Shown piece by piece: positions 1 through 9,275 of a stretch of DNA of 21,581 nucleotides. Each line of letters opens with the position of its first letter. The stretch's first letter is position 1. The DNA lies in the NCBI GenBank assembly GCA_943704495.1, contig CALSCR010001930.1, forward strand, positions 1 through 21,581, written 5' to 3'. The notes beneath the pieces were generated by a model, which was given only the letters and a program-made list of their open reading frames with translations, searched no databases and was not told where the DNA came from. Origin of the DNA: Pigoraptor chileana. Lineage: Eukaryota; Opisthokonta; Filasterea. Both the position numbers and the translations under genes were made by a program.

Positions 1-13
1 GAAGGAAGAGGAT

Positions 14-911
14 TCAGGCATAAATCGTTGGCAATACAACATTGATCAATTGCACTCCCCGGCAAGCCCATCCACAAGTCACTGTTAGTTTGCAATCCAA
101 CACATTGCAAACAAGGCAACACCAAACCACGTACAACAGCAAGAGAAAGCCTACCTTCCCGAGCAAGATCAGCGGATACGTCAGCAAATTCCCTGCCACC
201 GCTGCGAATGGCCGAATCAATCTGCCTCTCGTGCTTCGTAAGATAGGGACGAACGAACTTGAAGTAGATGAGGTTGGCGCCATCGGTGGCCGGAAGCATG
301 AGGAAGAGCAGGATGCCCAACTTGGCAAAGTAATAGAAGGGAATCCACGTCAGCAAAATGTCCGTGAAGTACTCGATGAGGTTGAAAAAGGCAAACACAA
401 CCCAGTAGATCAGCCAGCGGGTGTCATCATCCTTGTTGCTCGACTCGATGGCCTTGAATCTGCGGAACAAAGTGGCCACCCATAGAAAAGGATGCTTGTG
501 AGTCAACATATGTCTGCATTGTTGTATCGTTTTACGTTTGATGCTCCAAACATTCCTAAATTCACTCCACTCACGAGCAATATGCGGGATACAAGAAGCC
601 GACGGCGTTGGTGAGAAGTGCGGCGGCGAATCCAACGGCCAAGGAGAAGCAAAAGATGAACGTGCCGCCTGTAACATGAAATACAATGCAAAGCAGTTCA
701 GTAACAAATCCTCAACAAAATTAACCGAAACAGCAAGACGCAGAGGAAACAAGACAGTAAAGCATACATATTTCGATGTAGATAATCGTGGTGGATGCTT
801 ACCCATGGCAATATACAGTTTGGGGACTCCCGACTTCTTCTCGAGCATGTCAAACAACTGGCTCTTCTTGAGGTGGTCCTCAAACTTTGTGCGTGCGGAG
901 TGGAGATCCAT
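14..911 (-). CDS. REEP5: REEP5/Yop1-family ER membrane-shaping protein (TB2/DP1/HVA22)
   Basis: Reticulon-like hairpin protein that shapes ER tubules. Four exons read right to left: 803-911, 575-668, 155-459 and 14-81. All junctions are GT-AG and in phase, giving about 191 residues (human REEP5 has 189). Seen directly: an N-terminal stretch with LEKKSGVPKLYIAMG, two hydrophobic hairpins, the family signature YPAYCSFKAIESSNKDDDTRW, then WIPFYYFAKLGILLFLMLPA and FVRPYLTKHERQIDSAI. The last exon (acceptor at 82-83 after an ACTAAC branch-like sequence) is the weakest call, because the frame of exon 3 also stays open to the window edge, so the true end could lie outside. The ATG at 911 starts a typical family N-terminus. 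The gene shares a 393-bp divergent promoter region with the esterase gene. Confidence 0.93.
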
Positions 912-1304
912 TTTCAGTCGAGTTGGAGCCTGTCCAGAGCAAGCAAAACAACCCTTTTGCAGTGGAATGTGCGAGTGAGTATGCGTTGTCTTATTCTGTT
1001 TTCAAGTGTGTTTTTGTGAACGATGGAATCAGCCTCGCCGGTCAGTTGCAGGAAGCATGACCGGACGTCACACGATGCTTACTGCCCCATATGGATGTTA
1101 AGGGCGCTGTATTTACATATATGATTGTATGGGCGTAATTACTACTATATAGATATATATGTGGCGTGTATATCCCAATGAGGCATCCAACTCTTCACTG
1201 CAGGCGAAACAGTTTGAAGACCGTCACTTCATCTACAAACGATTCATACACAGAATTACACAAACCATACATCAATCGCCTGGAGCATCGCAACAAACGC
1301 TAAG
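912..1304. promoter_or_regulatory. Divergent intergenic region between REEP5-like and CE2 esterase genes
   Basis: The ATGs of two head-to-head genes flank this 393-bp spacer, so it should hold both promoters. A TATA-like AT run lies at about 1140-1160, oriented toward the esterase gene. A 7-bp inverted repeat (CCGGTCA at 1038-1044, TGACCGG at 1058-1064) sits mid-region. A 33-codon ORF starting at 1022 looks like chance. Confidence 0.5.
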
Positions 1305-2921
1305 ATGTGGCTATCTTCGCGCGCAGTGGTTCTTATGGTGCTGTGCGCCCTGTGCGTCTCATCACTCTGTTGCAGCGTGGACGGCCGCACCGTACCGGCC
1401 TGCCCGTCGGCGGATGCACTTGCCACGGATGGCAGCCTGCATACCGACCACGTCAGGTTCACAGGACGGTGTGACCGCACAAATCCGTCCGCGGTGCGAT
1501 TTGATTGGGCGGGGTTTACCATCTCAGCCTGGTTTACTGGGTCGAGTGTGGCAATTTCGCTGAAGGATGGCCTCAATTTTTACAATGTTCTCGTGGACGG
1601 TTTTCCGATTTGTGTGTTGAATGCAACTGTCGACGTAACCAAGCGGACGTATGTTCTTGCCACGGGCCTTGATGAAAATGTGGCGCACATTGTGGTGCTG
1701 ACGAAACGCACGGATCCTGATGTCGGCGCTGCTGAATTTCACGGGGTTGTGTTGGACAAAGGCGCGCACTTACTCGACTCGAGCAAGCACATGGATGCGA
1801 ATCCCCGCCGGCGCATCGAGTTTATTGGCGACAGCTTGACGACCGGCTATGGTGACGAGCCCGTGACTGTGCCTTGCCCTTTCAGTCCTGACACGGAAAA
1901 CAACGCAATGTGGGTAACAGAAAGCGGTTGAACAAACAATGGAGTTTGCGGCCTTGGTTTACAACTAATGCCCCTTCCTCCCTCGTCTATGTTTTCAACC
2001 CGTTGACAGAGCCTGGGGATCGTTGATTGCAAAAGAGCTTAATGCAGAAGTGCACACGGAGTCGTGGAGTGGCTACGGTATCTCAAGGTATATACGCTCC
2101 CCCGTACTCTATTGCATCTGGCTCCTCTCTGTCAGCATTAAACCGAGTACACAATGCCCAGCTATTGTGCTCGTTCACAAGAGTGCTTATCGTTGTGCAT
2201 AACGACCCCCCAGTCTTTTGTGGCGTTTTATATTCAACATTCTCAAATCATGTCGCTTGCAGGCATTGGGGAGAGCACCCACCTGCCTCTGCACTCGCTC
2301 TGCCGCACGTGTGGGCGCATGCATTGGGCACCGACAACAGCACTTCCTGGGACTTCAATGAGTGGAGACCTCACGTGGTTGTGGTCAATCTCGGCACAAA
2401 CGACTACTGGGAACCCTCGACCATGCCCAATGATCTCTTCAACCTGGGTATGTCTATGTGTTATGTATATTTAATGTAGATGTGTATGTGTGTGTATGTT
2501 TGCCATCTCTTCAAACAATATATAGCTGTTGACGCGATACGTAGTGGTTGTTATTGAGTTGCAAATTAGCGCCGCTAACATGTTTTTGTGATTATATACA
2601 TCTATGCACACACGCACACGCACACATACAGCATACCGCGGCTTTGTTGCCCAAATAATGAGCGCATATGAATCTTCCAACGAGCAATCCCTGCAAGTAT
2701 TGCTCGTGTGCGGCCCTGTCTGTGCGGGCGACTGCTGCGCCACGACGCGATCGGTGGCGGCGTCGTTCGAGCACAGCGTTTCCTTTGTCGACATTAGCGA
2801 CAGCGCACACCTCAATCCCGAGGACATAGGATGCAACGGACATCCGGGGCCCTCGGGGCAGCAGAAAATGGCCGCCGCCGTGCTACCCATCCTGCGACAG
2901 CTGATGCAGTGGGACGATTGA
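1305..2921 (+). CDS. Secreted SGNH/GDSL hydrolase, carbohydrate esterase family 2-like
   Basis: Predicted extracellular or secretory-pathway deacetylase of sugar polymers. Four exons: 1305-1909, 2010-2087, 2263-2447 and 2632-2921 (phases 2, 2, 1), giving 385 residues. The first about 24 residues form a signal peptide (MWLSSRAVVLMVLCALCVSS). Residues about 45-165 match the beta-sandwich domain placed before the catalytic domain in CE2. Catalytic blocks: FIGDSLTTGYG (Ser177), SWSGYGIS (about 219-227), VNLGTNDYW (Asn274) and GCNGHPGPSG (His360). The usual DxxH acid position appears as Asn358, consistent with the Ser-His dyad reported for CE2 enzymes. The first donor is GTGGGT, chosen because it alone joins exon 2 in frame as NNAIAWGSL. 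Intron 3 starts with GT-rich and ends with CA-rich sequence. The native substrate cannot be told; acetylated glycans are likely. Confidence 0.9.
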
Positions 2922-3391
2922 GGATCTTCTGCAACGCACTGTTGGATGGCAGTAGCTTTCTTTTTCTCTTGTCCTTCTCCTCCTCATGTGTAACATAACG
3001 CAGTCTTTAGATTTATATTATATATTTGTGTGTTGACATTTTATTTCGGGGCTCATCTGAGTGCTTTCTTTTTTGTGTGAGTGCGTATACTGCATGTACG
3101 CTGTGGTTGAGTGGCTCTGCATACCACAATGTACCCAACTCACCACCAATCGCACACACGTCGTGCATATTCCTTGTACATAGTTCTCTCATCACAGCTG
3201 TCTGTTATTGGCAACAATACAAACTGAACATTGTCTGCAAATTGCGATGCATATATTGTACTTGACTCGGTCGAAAATGTGCGCATCCGGTGCGCCCGAG
3301 CGACTGCAACTCAAGTCCCCCACACTTCTAAACACTTAAACACACGCCCACACCCACGCATGCCCAAGCCGACTGCCCTTCTCGCACACGC
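2922..3391. other. Convergent 3' intergenic region, no gene seen
   Basis: This 470-bp spacer lies between the stop codons of the esterase (plus) and the SET-domain gene (minus). It should hold both 3' UTRs. A minus-strand AATAAA lies near 3040-3046, about 345 nt past the SET gene stop. Short ORFs here have no coding character. Confidence 0.55.
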
Positions 3392-5542
3392 TCACAGCTC
3401 ATCCTTCCCACTGTTCTCTTTGTCCGTTTCTTCCTCGAAGGACTCGTCCTTGTTGGCGGAATTCGTTTTCTCACTTCCACTGGTGCCCTTTTTCGCGTCA
3501 ATCGCCGCAAGCATCTCAAGGGCCGCGCCCTGACCGTATATGGAGTCATGTAGGGCTACCTTCTCGCCGATCAATAGCTGCAAGATCATCAGTCGGCGTG
3601 TGCTTTCCGCATCCAACGAGGACTTGTCGGCGACCAGCTGGCGAAGCTCCTTGAAGTCGGCCTGCGCAAGCAATGGAGGGGGGGGGCGGGGGGGTCGTGG
3701 AGAAATGGAAGGTGTTACTTTTTTATTTGTATGTACAAAGTTGTGCGAATTGAGAATATAATGATAATAGAAACAACAAAACCCAGCAAAGCAAGAGCTA
3801 AGGCAACAGCACAAGGCAGCATTTATTCAGTTGGAGGCGTTGAAAACAAACAAAAAATACAAACATACGGCACAAAGAGCACAGCACACGACACGACATG
3901 CACGATAATTTTGAAGCAGTTGTTATAGCGGAGCTTCCACTCACCTCGAGGGTTGTAGAATATGAGGCAATGACATTTTGGAGGTGTCGCAGGAGCAGTT
4001 TGGTCATGCAGGTTTCTTCCGCATCGCTCAGGGGCTCATCCTGGTCAGTGTTGTGAATTAGTAGTGCGTGCGCGCACGCGTTGTGTGCGCGAGTAACAAT
4101 TCGTGAGCAAAAAAATGTGCATGAGCACAGCATATACTTATCTGGATGACATTTACCCTGCCATTTTGTACATTGCATCCAAATAAAGATAGAGAAAACA
4201 CATTCCGCCAAGCGCACAAGCGCGCGCGCACACACACACACGCACACAAATATGCACGCACGGCCACAGACACAGACACAGGTACACGGAGCTCTCTTAT
4301 CCCCTGCCATCCAATGCACACCTTGTCCAGCTTAGCAGCCGTCGCCTTCGAATTTGCCGGAGAGAGACTGTCCGCCGTGGCACACAATACGCGCGCATAT
4401 CGAATGAGGTCCAAATCGACGCCCGACTTGTATCCGACGTTAAATTCGTCCCTGCGATACATGAATTAAATTTGAAGGGGGAAATAAAAGAAAGTATGAA
4501 TAAATACATTGAAAAATCGAAAATACGGACGAAGAAACAATGCTTAAAAATCCCAATGCAAAGTGAAGGGCAGACGAGTTCGCAGCCAATCCCACCGCAT
4601 ACTCTCAGCTATGTCGGCTGATACAGTCCTCCTCCCCCCCCCCCCCCCCCCCCCTTAATACGCACACACGCAGCCACAGTCATAGTCACAGCCATCACAG
4701 CCATAGCCATACACCAGTCCCCTGCACCCCACATTTTGTGCTCATCCTTGTCTTTCTCGAGCCATTCTTCGCGGAGCACTTCTGCGGCGTCGTCGTCGGG
4801 CTCCTCGTCCTCCGCAAAGCGACGGGGAGGTCCAATGACGGCAATATCGTGCACCGTCAGCGGAAGAAGAAACCCATAGTCCAAGAGAAGGCGGCTGTTG
4901 GGGCGATCCAGATAGGGGCCGTATCCAACAAGCAGCTGCGTCGTGCACGCCCGGGGCCGTGTGTTTATCGAGTTATGTTGCGGTCGAGTGGGTGAGTGAT
5001 TTAAGTGTTTGTATGTTTTTGCTGTCAATATATTTCATACGACATACAGCAAAACACACTGTAAATGAGTGGGATCAGAGAACTCGAATGGCCACACAAC
5101 ATCGCACTCCTACCTGCGCTCCCTTCTCGACTGCAGCAGTCGTGCGGCAGACAAACTTGTCGTCAACAAATTTACAATTGATGTTGACCTTTCCAGGAAC
5201 GTCTGTGTTCAGCAGGTCGACATATGGGACCAGCGCTATCGAAAACAACAGTGTTGGCATGCAGTATCGGTAGATAAAAAGAAATAATGAGGAAATGGCA
5301 TCACGGGAGAGGAAGAACGGGGAAGACAAGGCATCAGATATACAGAGCAGTGATTTCGTGCGGATGTTCACACAATGCAACACCACACAATAACACAACG
5401 CCCGTGCAGCATACCTGAGCGCCGTGCTCCTTCCACTGTGATCGTGACGGCGCGGCTGGAAACAACACAATACGAAAATGATTAAAACAATACGCAATGT
5501 AGTAGTACGCAGAGAACCGAGATTCACACACATATATATATC

Positions 5543-5584
<42 letters not shown>

Positions 5585-6899
5585 CCTATGCATCATTCCA
5601 AAGGCCCATCCAAATGACTTCTCGGAAAGAGCGTCCACAACAATCGGATCCTTCTTTAATCCGACAATGTCCTGCATGAAATGCTCTGCGTTCGGAATGC
5701 CATTACATAGATGTAGTATGAAGTAATATGCGGTTTGTGTGTGTACGTGTAAGTGTGTGTACGTGTAAGTGTGTGTACGTGTGTGTGTTACGGAGAAGGG
5801 TGAGGAGGAACGGTTAGTTCACCACTTTCTCACGCACGCACTGCACACCCTGCCTTATCTCTGTTCTCTAGTGTGTATGTACGGCGACATACAGTTTCGC
5901 ATATACCACATTCACACACTCGCATACGGACACACAATTACACACAAATACACGTAGACAAGGACACAGACATAGAGAGTTTGCACGGGCAAAGCCCCTC
6001 ACAAAATCAACGTGAAACTCATACCTACCGTTCCTCAGCACTGCCATACAATTCATATGGATCAGCACAACCACAACTTCGCTGGGAGACAAGACACACA
6101 TCCAATGAACCCACTGTAATACGTCGCCATCTCTTCTTGCCTCAGCGTGATCCACTTCTTCACGATCGACGCCTGAAGTGCATCTATTTCGGATCCTTCG
6201 AAGAAAGTAGGAAACTGCATCGCTTTCTCCTCCGCGGGAAGCACACGCATGTATGGAGCCCACCACGATGATGCATTCCGTCTTTCCAAAATGCAGAAGA
6301 GCATGAGATATGCATCGTCGTTCATAAGAAAGTCCATGTACCTGGACGCGTTTGTTTTGGCTGCCCCAGGAACTACAATCAAATTGGCGGGGACGGAAAA
6401 CACCGTCGCATTCGCCTGATGCAGCAGATAGAGATAGAGGAGAGAAAGAGAGGCAGTTCTTCAGGTGGTTGAAGTTTTGCTTAAGATACCATTGACCTCG
6501 GGGAGGGTGAGAGGGACTGAGAAGTAGAGCTCAATGTCTGAGCTCGTATGGCCTCCCTCAAAAGAGACCGGCACCACACACTGGCATGCAAGTGGATTAG
6601 AATTGACCAAAGGATGACTATAGACACAATAAACCAACCTTGATCTTGCCTGTTGCAAATACGCCGTCGCCAACAATCTTGTCGACGTTTTGTATTGCGA
6701 CGTTCTTGTGCGCATACCCGCCATTTTCTTTAAACCATGCGACAAATTCGGCCTTGTGGTCGGCAGCACATAATGTGAAAAAGGACAGAGAGATTGCCAA
6801 CGAGAGCAGAAGTACCACGCCGCTGACACGCCGCAAACCACTCTGCTTTCGCAAGCTGGGCCCGCTCGCCAAGGAATGGGCGCCCGTGACGGCCATCAT
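3392..6899 (-). CDS. SET-domain (SETD3/Rubisco-LSMT-like) methyltransferase with signal peptide and C-terminal KDEL
   Basis: Predicted AdoMet-dependent protein (lysine or histidine) methyltransferase of the ER lumen. Nine exons read right to left: 6639-6899, 6115-6415, 5586-5685, 5415-5455, 5114-5235, 4733-4935, 4322-4451, 3945-4040 and 3392-3661. All are in phase, giving 507 residues. Residues 1-46: basic n-region (LRKQSGLRR), hydrophobic core VVLLLSLAISLSFFTLC and a likely cut after AA. SET blocks: GDGVFATGKIKANATVFSVP, WWAPYMRVLPAEE, FGWAFGMMHSRAV (about 212-224), LVPYVDLLNTDVPG (236-249), LLVGYGPYLDRPNSRLLLDYGF (276-297, broken here only as motif text). The rest resembles the helical Rubisco-LSMT substrate-binding domain and ends in an acidic tail plus KDEL (504-507). 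Three N-x-S/T sequons lie in exon 2 (NAT, NAS, NAS). The conserved Asn-His of SET appears as Asn-Thr (244-245). A second ATG lies one codon downstream. Confidence 0.88.
4634..4654. repeat. Poly-C run (21 C) in SET-gene intron
   Basis: Uninterrupted run of 21 C on the plus strand (poly-G in the gene sense) in the intron between SET-gene exons 6 and 7. Similar shorter runs lie at 7346-7360 (poly-C) and about 3677-3692 (poly-G, broken by one C). Confidence 0.9.
5549..5586. repeat. (CA)n microsatellite at SET-gene exon 3 donor
   Basis: The plus strand is (CA)n; in SET-gene sense it is (GT)n starting exactly at the donor of exon 3, so the splice donor is the first unit of the repeat. Confidence 0.85.
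6497..6580 (-). other. Candidate 84-nt cassette exon inside intron 1 of the SET-domain gene
   Basis: Between exons 1 and 2 lies a phase-0, stop-free 84-nt segment with an acceptor (CCAG at 6581-6584) and a donor GAG/GTCAAT. It would add 28 residues including SFEGGHTSSDIELYFSVPLT. Direct exon 1 to exon 2 splicing gives the family-like GKIKANATVFSVPANL, so the default protein should skip this segment. Its FSVP echoes the FSVP of exon 2. The donor is weak; it may be chance. Confidence 0.25.
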
Positions 6900-7379
6900 T
6901 CCCCTGTGTGTGTATGAGTGTGTGTGTGTGTGTGTGTGTGCGTGTGTGTGCGTGTGACTGAGTCTAGAAAGAATTAAACATATAAGAAAGAGACACAGTT
7001 GGTAGGGCAATAAGCTGCCGTCCAATGTGGGTCGCGCACACAAAACACACTTGTATAAACGATAGATGGGCTCCATAAAAAATAATCCTATGCAGTTGGA
7101 GTCGGCCCATCTGAGTTCACAAACCCAAAAACAGCTGTGCGGAACAGAATAGGGCACGTGACTATATTTCATCACGTGATCCACCCTAATCAGTGTGGTC
7201 GGCGGCACACGTGACATAATCGGTGTTCTGTGGCCGTCTTTCTTTGTTTCCTCACTCCTCCGAGTTCATAGAAAGCATCGAGAACAATAGGATCCCAAAA
7301 CCAACTGCATACAACGAGGTATACAAGGAACAATAAGCCTTTCCACCCCCCCCCCCCCCCAACAACAGCAGCAAAGAAA
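6900..7379. promoter_or_regulatory. Divergent promoter region with three CACGTG E-boxes; probable 5' UTR intron acceptor of the SET gene
   Basis: This spacer separates the SET-domain start (minus) from the 69-residue peptide gene (plus). E-box-type sites: GCACGTGAC at 7154-7162, TCACGTGA palindrome at 7172-7179 and CACGTGAC at 7208-7215. A (GT)n tract at 6903-6956 reads as (CA)n ending in CACAG just 5 nt before the SET-gene ATG on the minus strand. This looks like an acceptor of a 5' UTR intron, as elsewhere in the window CA tracts abut acceptors. A 15-C run (7346-7360) lies just upstream of the peptide gene. Confidence 0.55.
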
Positions 7380-7589
7380 ATGGCCGTATCAAACGCAGGC
7401 ATGCGCACAAGCGCAAAGTTCCTTGGCCTTGTTCCCGCTCTGGTTGCTGCATCAATTGCATGCGCGCAGCCCGTTGCGGCCGGCGATATCGATGGCGCGG
7501 GTGTCTTCTCTATTATTCTTGGCGTGTCCATTGGCATTGTGGTCATTCTCGCCGGCGTCGGTGCATACGCTCGCAACTCACGCGCATAA
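7380..7589 (+). CDS. Small 69-residue membrane protein, unknown function
   Basis: Single-exon ORF. The N-terminus (AKFLGLVPALVAASIACAQP, residues 13-32) is a signal-peptide-like hydrophobic stretch ending in a likely cleavage region around AQPVAAGD. About ten residues follow, then a second hydrophobic stretch (VFSIILGVSIGIVVILAGVG, about 42-61) and a short basic tail (ARNSRA). Small residues (A, G, V, I) dominate. The ATG at 7380 has AAAATGG context and follows a poly-C and CAG-rich leader. If the first segment is cleaved, this is a very short type I membrane peptide; if not, a two-span hairpin. The architecture and the divergent promoter with E-boxes favour a real gene, but no family is recognised. 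Confidence 0.6.
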   Translation: MAVSNAGMRTSAKFLGLVPALVAASIACAQPVAAGDIDGAGVFSIILGVSIGIVVILAGVGAYARNSRA

Positions 7590-8178
7590 GACCCGGACTC
7601 TTTCGAGAGAGATTATCGGAAGCGACTGGAAAGGCATCAAGCGTCGACTGGCTGCCAAAAGTCGTTGTGCATGCAGGCCTGCTCCAGCATGGGCACATCC
7701 GCTCACCACCGCATCTTACTTGTACGTTCTTTTCGCTTTCTCGCTCATCCCCCATCTTTCCTCGTCTGTTTGTGCGTTGTCGTTACCGTTTATTTTTTCT
7801 TTCTTGCGTCTCAAATAATTCTTCATCTTCAACACCACCAACAATCGTCACTCATTGAGTGGTGGTATGGTGTCTGTGGGAATACATCTCATCACAAGCA
7901 CTCCAAGCTTCGGCTTTCTGAGAAATGAGTTTGAAGCATGGCATTGCAATCCTACAACTCAATGGCATGCATTGCACTACTACTCAAGCCCATAAACTGA
8001 TAATAGGGTTCCGACGGCAACATGCTGACAACTGCATTATTACCCCTGAGCAGTACGATGGCACATCATCATATGCGAATGCAGATTTCCAGAAATTGTC
8101 TTTGGTTTATGACTCTCCCTCCACACCCGGCAGAGGTAGACCACCGAGATATGCAAATACGCGACGAGACGACGCCAA
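7590..8178. other. Convergent intergenic region, no gene seen
   Basis: This 589-bp stretch contains the 3' UTRs of the 69-residue peptide gene (plus) and mS33 (minus). It is pyrimidine-rich around 7720-7810. A minus-strand AATAAA lies at 7789-7794. ORFs here are short and low in coding character. Confidence 0.45.
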
Positions 8179-9275
8179 TTATTTCTTCTTCTGTCCTCCC
8201 TGCGCCTTTTGGTTGCGCTTTCCTTGTCCTGTTACATCGGCACAAATCCACAGCACAACCACCAAAATGCAAAATAAAATAAAAAACGAGGTGTCAGTGC
8301 TGTTGCAATTGGACTCCACAAACAACTCGAAGAGAAAAGGTCAACGCAATCGAGGGACACGCGCGCACACACACGCGCGCACACATACCTACACACATGA
8401 CACATCCACCCCTACACACAGACACACAGACACACACTCACAGACATACCCAAAAATAAAGAATGCCACGGAGCCCGCGAGAAGCATAGGACACCAATAC
8501 ATACATTGCACAACTTTCAAAAGAATTTCCGACGAACGGTATCATAAACACCAATGTGCAAACCCATATGCACGAAATACACCACGGAATGGCACCAATA
8601 CAAGAATGATGAACCCACCCTTCTTTGGCGGCGCCTTTCCTCTCCTTCGCATGAACGAAGCACGATCCTCCCTGTATTCCTGCGAGTATGAGAGAGTTAA
8701 ACATTAAAAATTATTATTAGTTATTTGTATACAGTATACATAGACTGATTCTATTTCTTCTATTAAATCATGTTCGTATCGCATGCAGCAGCAGCAGCGA
8801 CAGCAATAGTGCTCACAAATTGAGGGGAGAATGCTCACCTCATCCTCATGAAAGACGAAGCCATCGCGGCGCGCATCCGTCAGAACTGTTTTCCACTTGT
8901 GAACGGGCGCATAATAGTTGGCGATTTCTTCGACATGGTTGCGTGGCTTTGCGAACACTGACGCACCGTGTCTATTTATTGTTTTGTTTTTGCAATAAAA
9001 TAATAAAACAAGTGCCGTGTTTGAGTGTTCAGTGAGTGACACGCTAAGTCGGGGCTTTTTGGCAAACTAGAATTGTCGCTGCCCAACACACTTTAACAGT
9101 CCCACGAGCGCGCCGTCAGCGCAAACAAAAACATATGAAAGAGAGAAACATCATCCCTCAAAGATGGCAAGCCCCAGTATGAAGATCACACGTACCGCCT
9201 GTTCAGAGGATTCAACACATTATTAAAAGCAAGCGCAGTCAGCTGCGTGAGCTTAAACCGCGGCAGCCAACTCAT
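8179..9275 (-). CDS. MRPS33: Mitochondrial small ribosomal subunit protein mS33 (MRPS33/Rsm27)
   Basis: Component of the mitoribosomal small subunit, acting in mitochondrial translation. Four exons read right to left: 9196-9275, 8839-8971, 8619-8679 and 8179-8228 (phases 2, 0, 1). The product is 107 residues, the usual size (human 106). Family pattern seen: LTQLTALAFNNVLNPLNRR at the N-terminus, VFAKPRNHVEEIANYYAP in the middle, then FHEDEEYREDRASFMRRRGK and the hallmark basic end APPKKGQGKRNQKAQGGQKK. The acceptor of exon 2 is AATAG (8972-8976), chosen because the stronger-looking CAG downstream would break the frame. The exon 3 donor is GTGGGT. Intron 3 carries a GT-rich tract in the sense orientation (about 8360-8450). 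No separate transit peptide is visible; this small protein often lacks one. Confidence 0.88.

Noticed and set aside
5735-5790. Tandem TG-rich repeats considered as a CRISPR-like or regulatory array
   Set aside because: Units of about 16 bp without unique spacers inside an intron; plain microsatellite.
6010-6081. Possible extra SET-gene exon encoding a Val-rich stretch
   Set aside because: It has usable AG and GT signals but would leave a 33-nt intron. Direct splicing of exon 2 to the exon starting at 5685 restores the family spacing (ATYYKHFMQDIVG).
6618-7217. Upstream extension of the SET-gene first exon to an ATG at 7217
   Set aside because: The frame is open through a (CA)n tract encoding His-Thr runs and through the E-box region. 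The signal peptide begins properly at 6899, and a likely 5' UTR acceptor lies just upstream of it.
7925-8707. 260-codon plus-strand ORF
   Set aside because: Antisense to mS33 exons 3 and 4 and their intron, includes the His-Thr microsatellite translation, and resembles no family.
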